Shown here: in pieces, positions 8,980 to 18,127 of the stretch
Layout: each line of letters opens with the position of its first letter
Numbering within the stretch: the first letter of the stretch is position 1
The notes under the pieces: generated by a model
Seen by the model: only the letters and a program-made list of their open reading frames with translations
Database searches by the model: none
Told to the model about the DNA's origin: nothing
Made by a program: the position numbers and the translations under genes
Origin: Rhizobium sp. JAB6
GTDB taxonomy: Bacteria > Pseudomonadota > Alphaproteobacteria > Rhizobiales > Rhizobiaceae
Assembly (NCBI RefSeq): GCF_003024605.1
Contig: NZ_PYJQ01000009.1
Coordinates: 620,001 to 684,000 of the forward strand
Direction of reading: 5' to 3'
Length of the DNA stretch: 64,000 bases

Positions 8980-10659
8980 TTAAAACAGACCTTCGATGTA
9001 GCCCTGATCATTGAGGAAAATCCTCTCGGCCGCCGGCGATTTCGGCAGGCCGGGCATGGTCATGATCTCGCCTGTGATGACGACGACGAAGCCGGCGCCG
9101 GCCGAAAGCCGTACCTCGCGAATGGACACGATATGGCCCTCGGGCGCTCCTCGGACATTCGGATCGGTCGAGAAGGAATATTGCGTCTTCGCCATGCAGA
9201 CCGGCAGATGGCCGTAACCTTGATCCTCCCAGGACCGGAGTTGATCACGCACGGACTTGTCGGCCGTGACTTCCCCGGCATGGTAGATCTTCGAGGCGAC
9301 GATCTCGATCTTCTCCAGGAGGGGCAGGTCGTCCGGATAGAGCGGCTGGAACCTCGCCTGCCCGGATTCGGCAAGCTCCACCACCTTGTGCGCGAGGTCG
9401 GTTATCCCGGCCGAACCCTCTGCCCAGTGCCGGCAAAGGATCGCCTCGGCGCCGAGCCGTGCGACATAATTCTTCAGCGCCTCGACTTCGGCTTCCGTGT
9501 CCGAAACGAAATGATTGATGGCGACGACGACAGGCACCCCGAACTTGCGGACATTGGCGACATGCCGGCCGAGATTGGCGCAGCCCTTCACCAGGGCCTC
9601 GACATTCTCCTTGCCGAGATCGTCCCTCTTGACGCCGCCGTTCATCTTCAAGGCCCGCACGGTCGCGACGATGACGGCCGCATCCGGCGAAAGTCCGGAC
9701 TTGCGGCATTTGATGTCGAAGAATTTCTCCGCTCCGAGATCGGCGCCGAAGCCGGCTTCCGTCACCACATAATCGGCAAGCTTCAGGGCCGTGCGTGTCG
9801 CGATCACCGAATTGCAGCCATGGGCGATATTGGCGAAGGGACCGCCATGCACCAGCGCCGGATTGTTCTCCAGTGTCTGCACGAGGTTCGGCTGCATGGC
9901 GTCTTTCAGGAGCACGGCCATGGCACCGTCGGCCTTCAGGTCGCGGGCATAAACGGGTGTGCGGTCGCGGCGATAGCCGATGATGATGTTGCCGAGCCGC
10001 TTTTCGAGATCCTTGAGGTCGGATGCCAGACAGAGGATCGCCATCACCTCGGAGGCGACAGTGATGTCGAAGCCGCCCTCGCGCGGAAAACCGTTCGCGA
10101 CGCCCCCGAGCGACGATACGATATCGCGCAACGCCCGATCGTTCATGTCCATCGCGCGCCGCCAGGTGATGCGCCTGAGGTCGATATTCTGCTCGTTGCC
10201 CCAGTAGATATGATTGTCGATCAGCGCAGCGAGCAGATTATGGGCCGATGTGATCGCATGGAAATCGCCCGTGAAATGGAGGTTGATATCTTCCATCGGG
10301 ATGACTTGCGCATAGCCGCCGCCGGCAGCCCCGCCCTTCACGCCGAAGCAGGGGCCGAGCGAGGCCTCGCGCACGCAGACTACTGCCTTCTTGCCGATGC
10401 GATTCAGGCCATCGCCGAGGCCGACCGTCGTGGTGGTCTTGCCCTCGCCCGCCGGCGTCGGATTGATCGCCGTAACGAGGATCAGCTTGCCGTCCTTCTT
10501 GCCGGCCTGAGCCTCGATAAACCCGGCACCGATCTTTGCCTTGTCGTAGCCGTAGGGCGCGAGCTCCTCCGCCGGGATACCGAGTTTTGCGCCGATCTCC
10601 GTAATCGGCAGCTTCTTTGCCGCGCGCGCGATCTCGATATCGGATGCCACAGTCGCCAT
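8980..10659 (-). CDS. fhs: Formate-tetrahydrofolate ligase
   Basis: This ligase makes 10-formyl-tetrahydrofolate from formate, THF and ATP, feeding purine and one-carbon metabolism. The ATP-binding [19 protein letters not shown] motif is intact. The protein is 559 residues from the ATG at 10659, the usual family length. An upstream in-frame ATG at 10713 would add 18 residues that do not resemble the family N-terminus. A GGGGCGAG ribosome site precedes the chosen start. It is divergent from the UPF0114 gene. Confidence 0.96.
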   Translation of the reverse strand: MATVASDIEIARAAKKLPITEIGAKLGIPAEELAPYGYDKAKIGAGFIEAQAGKKDGKLILVTAINPTPAGEGKTTTTVGLGDGLNRIGKKAVVCVREASLGPCFGVKGGAAGGGYAQVIPMEDINLHFTGDFHAITSAHNLLAALIDNHIYWGNEQNIDLRRITWRRAMDMNDRALRDIVSSLGGVANGFPREGGFDITVASEVMAILCLASDLKDLEKRLGNIIIGYRRDRTPVYARDLKADGAMAVLLKDAMQPNLVQTLENNPALVHGGPFANIAHGCNSVIATRTALKLADYVVTEAGFGADLGAEKFFDIKCRKSGLSPDAAVIVATVRALKMNGGVKRDDLGKENVEALVKGCANLGRHVANVRKFGVPVVVAINHFVSDTEAEVEALKNYVARLGAEAILCRHWAEGSAGITDLAHKVVELAESGQARFQPLYPDDLPLLEKIEIVASKIYHAGEVTADKSVRDQLRSWEDQGYGHLPVCMAKTQYSFSTDPNVRGAPEGHIVSIREVRLSAGAGFVVVITGEIMTMPGLPKSPAAERIFLNDQGYIEGLF

Positions 10660-10823
10660 AAGTCTCGCCCCGAACATACGGTCATTTCCCTGTCGGGATA
10701 AACCAATATCCATCGGGTGTGAATAGTTGGCGAAGCCCCTCCCTATCGGAAAGCGCCGCTTGTCTCATGGCGCGGGCGTGCCTATTTTCGGCATCCAATT
10801 CGAACCGAGAAAGAGGAAGAGAT

Positions 10824-11333
10824 ATAAAATCCCTGGAATTGCTGGTCGAGCGCATCATTCTCTCCAGTCGCTGGCTTCTGGTGATCTTCTATCTCGGTCT
10901 TGCCGCCTCGCTCGCCGTCTATGCCGTTTCATTCGCCTACAAGTTCTATAAGGTGGCGATCAATGTCTTCGGTTATGACGAAGCGGACATGATCCTCGCC
11001 ATTCTCGGCCTCATCGACGCCGCCCTGGTGGCGAGCCTCATCGTCATGGTTATGATTTCCGGCTATGAAAATTTCGTCAGCCGTTTCGACGAAGCCGAAG
11101 GTGAGGTGTCCTTCCTCGGCAAGCTCGATTCGGGCAGCCTCAAGATCAAGGTCGCCTCGTCGATCGTCGCCATTTCTTCAATCCAACTGCTGCAGATCTT
11201 CCTGAACGCCACGCAGTACGACAATGCCAAGCTGATGTGGTTCACCATCATCCATCTGGCCTTCGTCGTGTCCGCGCTGTTGTTGGGCTTTCTGGAAAAG
11301 ATCATGGCGAAAGCCAAAGCCAAGGATAGCTGA
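10824..11333 (+). CDS. UPF0114 (YqhA-type) membrane protein with apparent ATA start codon
   Basis: The protein has four membrane segments (around WLLVIFYLGLAASL, MILAILGLIDAALVAS, the VASSIVAIS stretch and the LMWFTIIHLAFVV stretch), typical of UPF0114. Related proteins usually begin Met-Lys-Ser-Leu. Here the matching codon is ATA at 10824, followed by Lys-Ser-Leu-Glu. The strong ribosome site AGAGGAAG ends at 10819, an ideal distance from this ATA. The nearest ATG starts are far upstream (10719) and would add 35 unrelated residues; TTG at 10839 lacks a well-placed ribosome site. From ATA the length is 169 residues. The function of the family is unknown. Confidence 0.78.
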   Translation: MKSLELLVERIILSSRWLLVIFYLGLAASLAVYAVSFAYKFYKVAINVFGYDEADMILAILGLIDAALVASLIVMVMISGYENFVSRFDEAEGEVSFLGKLDSGSLKIKVASSIVAISSIQLLQIFLNATQYDNAKLMWFTIIHLAFVVSALLLGFLEKIMAKAKAKDS

Positions 11334-11347
11334 GGCCGGATCGGCGG

Positions 11348-12328
11348 CTACTTGCCGGCTATTGCCGATGCGCTGGTCATCGGCGCACCGGTCGTCGGCG
11401 CCTCGTTCGTCGAGGGTGCGGACGCGGCGCAATCGGATATCGATTGATTTTCCTTGCAGTTGCGCGCCGAAACCAGGGCGTCGGCATCGGCAGGCTCCGT
11501 CGTCAGCCTCAGCCTCAACGCGTCCATCCGCGAAATCAGATGAATGCCGTTCGGGTCGGTTCCCAGCATCAGATCGACAAGCCCCCGGTCTACGCCCATC
11601 TTGTCGAGAAAGGCCACCAGCCTCGCCCTCTGCGCCTTGTCGAGCTTCGTCGTGTCGTACTTGCCGACGAATTTACGCCCGATTTCCTTCTTGGAGATGA
11701 CCCTGCGCCTGCCGTCCACCATCTCGTATTCGGTGCGGTACTGGACGCGCACCTCGCTATAGGTCGTCGTTATCTGATGAACGCCCAGCAGTGCGAAAGG
11801 GCTGGAAACGCGCTGGACACCGCCCGTAAAAAACAGCGGGCAGGCCGAAAAGCAGATTGCCCCATAGGAGAATGGCTGCCCCGTGATCGAGCCGTCCTTG
11901 GCAAAAGCCGCAGGGCAGATCGGCTCGGCATAGGGGCACGCCCGCGAGCGGGTGCGGCCGACTGCGATCGAGAGCTTCTGCTTGCGAATGATGCGAGCCA
12001 TCTCCATGGCCGCCTTGACATCGCCACCCGGCGAACTGACAACGATGGGCAGTTTACGGCTGCCCACCTGCTTCAGAACTTTCTGCAGCTTCCGCGGCGT
12101 ATCCGCCATGATCTGCCCTTCGGCGGAGATCCAGTCCGGACAAGTATCGTCGGCTCGGCACTGGCCCATCTCGCCGTGAACGAGCAGAAACCGCATCGGC
12201 GTGCCAGTGGCAGCGCCGGCCGCATCGGCCAGTTCAGGCGAAACCAGCAGAAGCGAAATGCTGGTGGCGAACCACAACAGCATGTGACAACAGCGCGCCG
12301 CAAACCGCGGGAAGAAGCGAAATTTCAT
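11348..12328 (-). CDS. Secreted ClpP-like periplasmic protein (COG3904 type)
   Basis: A 326-residue protein with an N-terminal signal sequence (hydrophobic core MLLWFATSISLLLV, cleavage expected after the Ala-rich stretch near residue 36). It then has a ClpP/crotonase-like fold region with VVSSPGGDVKAAMEMARIIR followed by GAICFSACPLFFTGG, where a serine occupies the usual nucleophile area. Members are annotated as predicted periplasmic proteins of unknown role. The C-terminus is Ser/Thr/Ala-rich and disordered. It is convergent with UPF0114, 14 bases apart. Confidence 0.7.
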   Translation of the reverse strand: MKFRFFPRFAARCCHMLLWFATSISLLLVSPELADAAGAATGTPMRFLLVHGEMGQCRADDTCPDWISAEGQIMADTPRKLQKVLKQVGSRKLPIVVSSPGGDVKAAMEMARIIRKQKLSIAVGRTRSRACPYAEPICPAAFAKDGSITGQPFSYGAICFSACPLFFTGGVQRVSSPFALLGVHQITTTYSEVRVQYRTEYEMVDGRRRVISKKEIGRKFVGKYDTTKLDKAQRARLVAFLDKMGVDRGLVDLMLGTDPNGIHLISRMDALRLRLTTEPADADALVSARNCKENQSISDCAASAPSTNEAPTTGAPMTSASAIAGK

Positions 12329-12874
12329 AAGCTATACGCCTGCAAGCGATTACTTTGGCAAGACGGATAGCAACCGCTTTAGGCCTTCGCAAGGCGCACC
12401 GACGCGGCGATGCATCATTTGCTAAAGCTCCCACGCCGCCTGCAGCAAAGTCCCGCACGCAAGAAGCACATTTCCAGGAAATTGGCCGCGGCGAACTCAA
12501 AAGCGTGAAATCTTACGTCAGCTCGTTCCGTGGGACGGTAAAACTGCCAACAGGCATCCCTGACATATCCCTCGAGCACGGAACCCAGTTCAAAGCCTGC
12601 GTTTTTGGCTCGATTCGAGATAGTGAGAAAGCATCATAAGGCGGCTCCGCCCTCCTGGCGGTGGCGCAAAATGTATGATGGAACGGAGGTCCCGCCGGCT
12701 AAAGATCGCTCCGCATTATTGCCATTTTGGGCGAAGCCCTCGGGAAGATAGATTTAAATATTAAAATATATGAAAATGAAAATTATTTCTAGCCGTGTGG
12801 TATTTTTGAGTCTAGCATTCACTCATAAATTCAGTATTTGATAACGATAACACGCTGCGGGCGCCTTAACTCAT
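12329..12874. other. Intergenic region with an AT-rich tract before the LuxR-type gene
   Basis: This 546-base gap has no convincing gene. Its left two-thirds has normal GC and a small open frame (12355..12639) without a ribosome site. From about 12745 to 12845 it becomes very AT-rich, unlike the surrounding DNA. That stretch likely holds the promoter of the LuxR-type regulator and possibly upstream binding elements. No clear dyad was found. Confidence 0.5.
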
Positions 12875-13606
12875 ATGTCCTATCTCATTGCTGCCGAGAG
12901 ACAATTGCTGCTTTCTGCCGAGTTGGCTGCCGCTCGGACCCAGGCGGCGTTTGCATTAGCGCTGGAGCGGACAGGATCGGCTTTCGGCTTCAGCCATATG
13001 GCTATGATGAACGCGCCGGTTCCCGACGATACGATGATGACGCCGTTGCTTATCGACGGCACCGTGCCAGCACAGTTCGTACGCGAGTTCGATCGGCATC
13101 ATCTGGTTCGCCGCTGTCCGATGCTGCTGCGCACGCGTGATTCGGTAATGCCGCGCGCGTGGCATCTGCTCGAAAAAGATGCCGAACCGGACGCCGATTT
13201 GCCGGATGAGCTTCGCGCACTCCTGATCAGCTACAATTGTCCGCTGAGCGTCATCATCCCGGTCAATGCTCCGGATGGCCAGCGCCTCGTCTTCTGGTTT
13301 ATGGGCAATCGCGGCAGTCTCGGCCAGAGTGAAACCAACGAGCTCACCATGCTCATGCTGGAGGCGCTTGATTCCTATAATTGCCTCAAGCGCAACGGTG
13401 GTGCCGCATCGCATTCGCTTTCGGCGCGTGAGCTGGAGGTGGTTCGCTGGACTGCCCAAGGGAAAACCTCGGTCGAGATCGGCCAGATTCTTTCGCTCTC
13501 CGACCATACGGTCAACGCCTATATGATGAGCGCTATCAAGAAGCTCGATTGCGTCAACCGTACGCAGCTCGTCGCAAAAGCCATCCGCCTGAAGCTGATA
13601 AGCTAG
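12875..13606 (+). CDS. LuxR-family transcriptional regulator with autoinducer-domain-like N-terminus (solo)
   Basis: A 243-residue regulator. The C-terminal GerE/LuxR helix-turn-helix starts at LSARELEVVRWTAQGKTSVE and contains the recognition helix around SDHTVNAYMMSAIKKL. The N-terminal half (about residues 20-165) aligns by pattern with autoinducer-binding domains. The key Asp-Pro pair of AHL receptors is Cys-Pro here (RRCPML), although the downstream Trp (RAWHLL) is kept. It therefore may not bind an AHL. No luxI-type synthase lies in the window. It could be a VisR/ExpR-like regulator of motility or surface polysaccharide; that is inference. Confidence 0.82.
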   Translation: MSYLIAAERQLLLSAELAAARTQAAFALALERTGSAFGFSHMAMMNAPVPDDTMMTPLLIDGTVPAQFVREFDRHHLVRRCPMLLRTRDSVMPRAWHLLEKDAEPDADLPDELRALLISYNCPLSVIIPVNAPDGQRLVFWFMGNRGSLGQSETNELTMLMLEALDSYNCLKRNGGAASHSLSARELEVVRWTAQGKTSVEIGQILSLSDHTVNAYMMSAIKKLDCVNRTQLVAKAIRLKLIS

Positions 13607-13657
13607 CCGAACTCCCCTTCCAGTACTGTCTAAATTGAATCCGGCAGCCGTGCTCGT

Positions 13658-14797
13658 TTAGCGGCCACCCAGGACCGTACGGATTTCCACAAGGCTCGAG
13701 CGCACCCGCAGAATATGGAAGCCCATGGTCGCAAGATGGCTCGGCATGAAGGAGCTGTCTTCAGGCCCATTGGAAATGATGAAGGGCTGAATGCGCAAAG
13801 CCGTCTGCAACTGCGTCGTGACATCAGCCCAAAGCGCGCCGACATTACGCTCGGCGATCACCTGCTGGAAATCCGAGCGGGCCGCCGTCAGGATGCCGTA
13901 GCTCGCGTAAAGCTGACCATAGGCAAACCAGAAACGATCGTCAGCCCGCATATCCAGCCAGCCATAGCTGTGATCCCCCGCCCTTTTGGCCAATATATCC
14001 GCCGTGCTGCCGAGATCGTTGGCAATATGATCGACGAACTGAAGGAGATTGTCGGCACGTCCGTCGAAAATCGCCTTGCAGTTGCCAAGGTCGCTATTGA
14101 AGCTGCGCAGATTGCTCATTGCGGCGCGATAATAGCTTGGGCTCGGTGTTTTCGGTCCGAAGGGGTGCAGGCCGAAATACCAACTCGACTCGTCGAACTG
14201 CAGATTGCCCCGCGCCTTCTGCAGATCGCTGTTGATGCCGGATGTCCCGCGCACGCGGCCGAGCGTATCGACCAGTTCCGCCGAGGTGCGGCGAACCACG
14301 GAATTGATGCCCCGCTGGAAGGAAGCCTTGTTGTCGAGGAAGGGCGTGTCATCCCATGAAATGCCGAAGAAGCCGAGCTTGTAGAGCAGCATGGAGGAAA
14401 TCCAGGCATTCTGGTTGACATTGAAATCGATCAGGTCGGTGGCAACGTCGACGACAGCCGAGGTTTGGCAGGTCTTGGGCGCCGTTGCGGCCGCCTGCTG
14501 ACCGTCCGCCGCAGACAGTTCCTGACCTGCGGAATATTTGCGCTCGGAGAATTTGTAGATGTCCGGATAGGCCGGATTGAACCCGGTCCACACCTGCGTT
14601 TGCCAAACGAAATAGACGTAAAGCAGCGCCATCAGCGCCACGAAGGCGGCAAGCGGCAGCTTGATCAGCCAGTTGCCCTGCCGATACCAGCCATGAGCGG
14701 CAAGAAATGGCCAGCTTAGCCCGACGAAAACCAGTCCCACCCAGCGTGCAATAGCCGCCCAGATCCGCTTGAAGAACGCCGTGATCGAGTCAAGCAT
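13658..14797 (-). CDS. DUF2333 family inner-membrane protein
   Basis: A 379-residue protein with an N-terminal membrane anchor (hydrophobic around residues 15-32 and 45-65) and a large, mostly helical periplasmic part. It belongs by sequence pattern to DUF2333, a family without known function. The ATG at 14797 is preceded by AGGAGG at 7 bases; the GTG two codons upstream sits too close to that site. It is a single transcription unit, convergent with the LuxR-type gene. Confidence 0.7.
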   Translation of the reverse strand: MLDSITAFFKRIWAAIARWVGLVFVGLSWPFLAAHGWYRQGNWLIKLPLAAFVALMALLYVYFVWQTQVWTGFNPAYPDIYKFSERKYSAGQELSAADGQQAAATAPKTCQTSAVVDVATDLIDFNVNQNAWISSMLLYKLGFFGISWDDTPFLDNKASFQRGINSVVRRTSAELVDTLGRVRGTSGINSDLQKARGNLQFDESSWYFGLHPFGPKTPSPSYYRAAMSNLRSFNSDLGNCKAIFDGRADNLLQFVDHIANDLGSTADILAKRAGDHSYGWLDMRADDRFWFAYGQLYASYGILTAARSDFQQVIAERNVGALWADVTTQLQTALRIQPFIISNGPEDSSFMPSHLATMGFHILRVRSSLVEIRTVLGGR

Positions 14798-14994
14798 GGA
14801 CACGCCTCCTAAACCCTATCGCGCATCCGCCGACATGCGAAGGACGCACCACACCAACCTGCGCAATTGACGTCGCGAAAAATCGCCGCGGTTCTCGGAT
14901 CATTAAGTCCTTATCGCCACTCGCGTTCCAGCAAATATGTGTTGTCGAGAAAAACAACAACCGTCCGTATGGAATTTTCAGTGCCGGATGGCAA

Positions 14995-16017
14995 TCATCC
15001 CTCAGGTTGCGTCTCTTCCGCCACTCCGCCCGGGTCCGCGGATGCTGGCAGCAGATGTGGCTCCAGCCGCCTCGTGAATACGGCATCGACGTGAGCCTTG
15101 CGCGCGGCGAGATCATGTCCCGCAAGCACATTCGCCTCGAACGCCTGGATCAGGCTCTCGACCGCCGCCGTTCGCGAACCCGTGGCCGATGCCGGCTCCG
15201 CTTCTGTCGCCAATGCCTTGAGCAAGGCGATCCGTTGCTCGATATCGACGGTCAGCTTGGCTGCCATGGCGCCGATGGCGGCGATCTGATTGTTCAGGGC
15301 GGCCGCCAGCCCTTCATAAATGTCTATGAGGCGCTGCCGCACGGTGCGGCGGGATTGAAGCTCCTGTTCTTGCCGCCGGATATCGTCCTGCTCGGCCACC
15401 AGAGCGCGATAATCCGCTTCTAGTTCGGACTGGAGATCGGCATGGCGCGAGGATGGGCGGTTGCGCCGTTGATACATGAGCTTTTCCGCCAGGGCATTGG
15501 CGCGGCGCTGCACCTCCTCGATCTGAATATCGAGTTTCCGCCGCCGCTCGATGGCGCCTTCGAGTTGAAGTTCGCACTCGTGAAAGCACCGCGAGAATAC
15601 GGGTTTTGCCTGCTTGAAAAGAAGATCGAGTTCGGCCGATGCCGCAAGGGTTGCTTCGAGACTGACGATGATCTCATCCGGCTTCATGGGTTTGCGCGCC
15701 AGCCTCCGTCGGAGCAGGCTTGCATTTTCAAGGCCGATCTTCTCATTGAACAATCGCCGATGTTGCAGATCGAGCTCCTCCGTCGCATGATCCAGCTCCT
15801 TGACCAGCGAGAGGGCGACTGATTTCCAGCGGTCGAGCAGTTCGACCGCTTCGCGGACCAATGCTTCTTCGACAGGAAAATTGACGGCTGCGACGCGCTC
15901 GCTGTCCCTGGCGTGGCCGGCGAGCGTCGCCACTGCCGAATTTGCGTCGCCGATGGCGTCGTCTAGCGTCGTGCGCGCCTTGTCGAGCATGCCATCGAAG
16001 GAATGAGGCCTGAGCAT
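14995..16017 (-). CDS. Coiled-coil protein of unknown function
   Basis: A 340-residue soluble protein, almost entirely predicted helical. Long charged heptad-like stretches (for example LQSELEADYRALVAEQDD and the Glu/Gln/Arg-rich segments around residues 140-240) suggest an extended coiled coil. There is no signal peptide, membrane segment or catalytic motif, and I do not recognise a family. It ends with a short acidic disordered tail. It is codirectional with DUF2333 upstream of it in transcription, 197 bases apart, so a link is possible but unproven. Confidence 0.65.
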   Translation of the reverse strand: MLRPHSFDGMLDKARTTLDDAIGDANSAVATLAGHARDSERVAAVNFPVEEALVREAVELLDRWKSVALSLVKELDHATEELDLQHRRLFNEKIGLENASLLRRRLARKPMKPDEIIVSLEATLAASAELDLLFKQAKPVFSRCFHECELQLEGAIERRRKLDIQIEEVQRRANALAEKLMYQRRNRPSSRHADLQSELEADYRALVAEQDDIRRQEQELQSRRTVRQRLIDIYEGLAAALNNQIAAIGAMAAKLTVDIEQRIALLKALATEAEPASATGSRTAAVESLIQAFEANVLAGHDLAARKAHVDAVFTRRLEPHLLPASADPGGVAEETQPEG

Positions 16018-16184
16018 AAAAGCATTCCCTCCCCTACCTTTGACGCAAGACTAGCCGCTTCCGGAGGAGAAGGAAATGCACGAAAACTATTGGGCAGCGG
16101 CAGGGTTCTTCAGATGGGCGATGCGAGTGTCGAGGTCTTTTTCGCTTTTCATAGCCGGGAACGCCATCCGGCAGGGCGGCTCCT

Positions 16185-16766
16185 TCACTCGCAGGTCATC
16201 GCCTCCTCCCAATGGCGACGGCAAAGCGAAACATATTTGTCGCTGCCGCCGATCTCGATCTGCGCGCCTTCGTGGACGACTTTGCCGGCGGCATCGAGCC
16301 GCACCACCATGGTCGCCTTGCGTCCGCAATGGCAGATGGTGCGCACCTCCCGCAACTCGTCGGCGATGGTCAGCAGTTCCTGCGATCCTGGAAACAGACG
16401 TCCGTGGAAATCCGTACGCAGACCGTAAGTCATGACCGGAAGACCGAGACGATCGACGATATGGGCAAGCTGCCAGACCTGCTCGCGCGTGAGAAATTGG
16501 GCCTCATCGACGAAAACGCAGGCAAGCGGCTCTTTCACATGCATTTCATCGACCATCGCATAGAGATCGTCGCTGGTTTCAAAGGGCAAGGCATCCATCG
16601 TCAGGCCGATGCGCGAGGAAATCGTACCGCGCCCGGCGCGATCGTCGAGGGCTGCAATGAAGGCCGCCGTACGCATGCCGCGCTCCTGATAATTATAGGC
16701 CGCCTGCAGCAGCATCGTCGATTTGCCGGCATTCATCGTCGAATAATGGAAGTAGAGTTTGGCCAT
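16185..16766 (-). CDS. tdk: Thymidine kinase
   Basis: A 193-residue type II thymidine kinase that phosphorylates thymidine with ATP in the salvage pathway. The P-loop STMNAGKST, the Walker B-like FVDEAQFLT and the lid zinc-site cysteines (ICHCGRKA and a late SLCRRHW) are all present. Length and motif order are standard. The start ATG at 16766 follows AAGGAGAATGTC. It is a single gene. Confidence 0.96.
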   Translation of the reverse strand: MAKLYFHYSTMNAGKSTMLLQAAYNYQERGMRTAAFIAALDDRAGRGTISSRIGLTMDALPFETSDDLYAMVDEMHVKEPLACVFVDEAQFLTREQVWQLAHIVDRLGLPVMTYGLRTDFHGRLFPGSQELLTIADELREVRTICHCGRKATMVVRLDAAGKVVHEGAQIEIGGSDKYVSLCRRHWEEAMTCE

Positions 16767-16999
16767 GACATTCTCCTTGAATGTTTCATGGTTGCTGCGC
16801 GACGATAAGGAAAGATGGTCTCGGCGAAAACCACAGGATTCAGGCGCGCTTCACCAAGGGGCAAAAGCTTTGACCACCGGCGGACAGAAAAAGACAGGCG
16901 TCGCATTCAGCCCCCTCAAACCGCCGCAAATGCACTGTGGTCGCTTGAAAATGTCAGTTATTGATGGTTGCTTGGGAACGTTAGACTGGGAGTCACGCA

Positions 17000-17956
17000 A
17001 TGATAAAAATGACCCTTACTGCATTCGCTTTCGCTTCAACTCTCTCCGCATTGACATTGGGAGCCACCACGGCCTCCGCAGCCGAACCGGCAAGCTGTGG
17101 CACCGTGCACTTTGCCGATGTGGGCTGGACCGACATCACCTCCACCACGGCAACCGCCTCCACTCTTCTGAAGGCGCTCGGATACGACACCGACGTCAAG
17201 GTGCTCGCCGTGCCGGTGACCTATCAGTCGCTGAAGAACAAGGATATCGACGTCTTCCTCGGCAACTGGATGCCGTCGATGGCCGAGAACATCAAGCCAT
17301 TCGCCGCGGACAAGTCGGTCGAAACCGTGCGCCCCAACCTGGAAGGCGCGAAATACACGCTCGCGACCAACGAAAAGGGCGCCGCGCTCGGCATCAAGGA
17401 TTTCAAGGATATTGCCGCCCATAAGGACGATCTCGATGGCAAGATCTACGGTATCGAGCCGGGCAATGACGGCAACCGTCTGGTTATCGACATGGTCGAC
17501 AAGAACACCTTCGGTCTCAAGGGCTTCGAAGTGGTTGAATCCTCCGAGCAGGGCATGCTCGCCCAGGTCGCCCGCGCTGATAAGGAAGGCAAGCCGATCG
17601 TCTTCCTCGGCTGGGCACCGCATCCGATGAACACCACCTACAAGATGACCTATCTTACGGGCGGCGACGACGTGTTCGGACCGAACTTCGGCGGTGCGAC
17701 CGTCTATACAAACGTCCGGGCCGGCTACCTCCAGGAATGCCCGAACGTCGGCACTTTCGTCAAAAATCTGGTCTTCTCGCTGCCGATGGAAAACGAAATC
17801 ATGGGCAAGATCCTGAACGACGGCAAGGACCCGGAAGTTGCAGCGACCGAATGGCTGAAGGCCAACCCCGCAGCAATCACGCCGTGGCTCGCGGGCGTCA
17901 CCACCAAGGATGGTGGTGACGGCCTGAAGGCGGTCAAGGCCAAGCTCGGCCTGTAA
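17000..17956 (+). CDS. choX: Choline ABC transporter periplasmic binding protein
   Basis: A 318-residue periplasmic protein with a cleavable signal (cleavage near TTASAAEP). It binds choline for import. The aromatic box and contact residues known from S. meliloti ChoX fall at identical positions: Trp43, Asp45, Trp90, Tyr119, Asn156 and Trp205 can all be read here. It is the first gene of choXWV. A terminator-like hairpin separates it from choW, which would make the binding protein more abundant than the permease. The ribosome site GGGAG precedes the ATG. Confidence 0.95.
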   Translation: MIKMTLTAFAFASTLSALTLGATTASAAEPASCGTVHFADVGWTDITSTTATASTLLKALGYDTDVKVLAVPVTYQSLKNKDIDVFLGNWMPSMAENIKPFAADKSVETVRPNLEGAKYTLATNEKGAALGIKDFKDIAAHKDDLDGKIYGIEPGNDGNRLVIDMVDKNTFGLKGFEVVESSEQGMLAQVARADKEGKPIVFLGWAPHPMNTTYKMTYLTGGDDVFGPNFGGATVYTNVRAGYLQECPNVGTFVKNLVFSLPMENEIMGKILNDGKDPEVAATEWLKANPAAITPWLAGVTTKDGGDGLKAVKAKLGL

Positions 17957-17971
17957 TACGAGGATGCATGG

Positions 17972-17995
17972 AGGGGCGGCCAAACCGCCCCTTTC
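17972..17995 (+). terminator. Hairpin between choX and choW, probable partial terminator
   Basis: AGGGGCGG and CCGCCCCT form a perfect 8-bp stem around a 5-base loop, followed by a mixed pyrimidine run TTTCTCTTCC. It sits 16 bases after the choX stop inside the cho operon. Such an element stabilises the upstream message or cuts read-through to the membrane genes. Confidence 0.65.
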
Positions 17996-18127
17996 TCTTC
18001 CTTGAACGGACTGCTTGCTTTCGCGTCCCGCCATATCAAGGACAATGGTCCGCCTGGCGTGACAGATCGTTATTCTGCGGCGGCACCTCCGGCATCATAC
18101 GCAACAATCGGAAACGCCGCCCCAATC

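Noticed and set aside
8845..10701. A 618-codon open frame on the plus strand opposite fhs
   Set aside because: It is the antisense of a certain gene in GC-rich DNA, where third-position bias keeps the opposite frame open. Its translation is His/Arg-rich with no domain.
12355..12639. A 94-codon frame in the gap before the LuxR-type gene
   Set aside because: TTG start, no ribosome site, Arg/Ala/Ser-rich nonsense composition.
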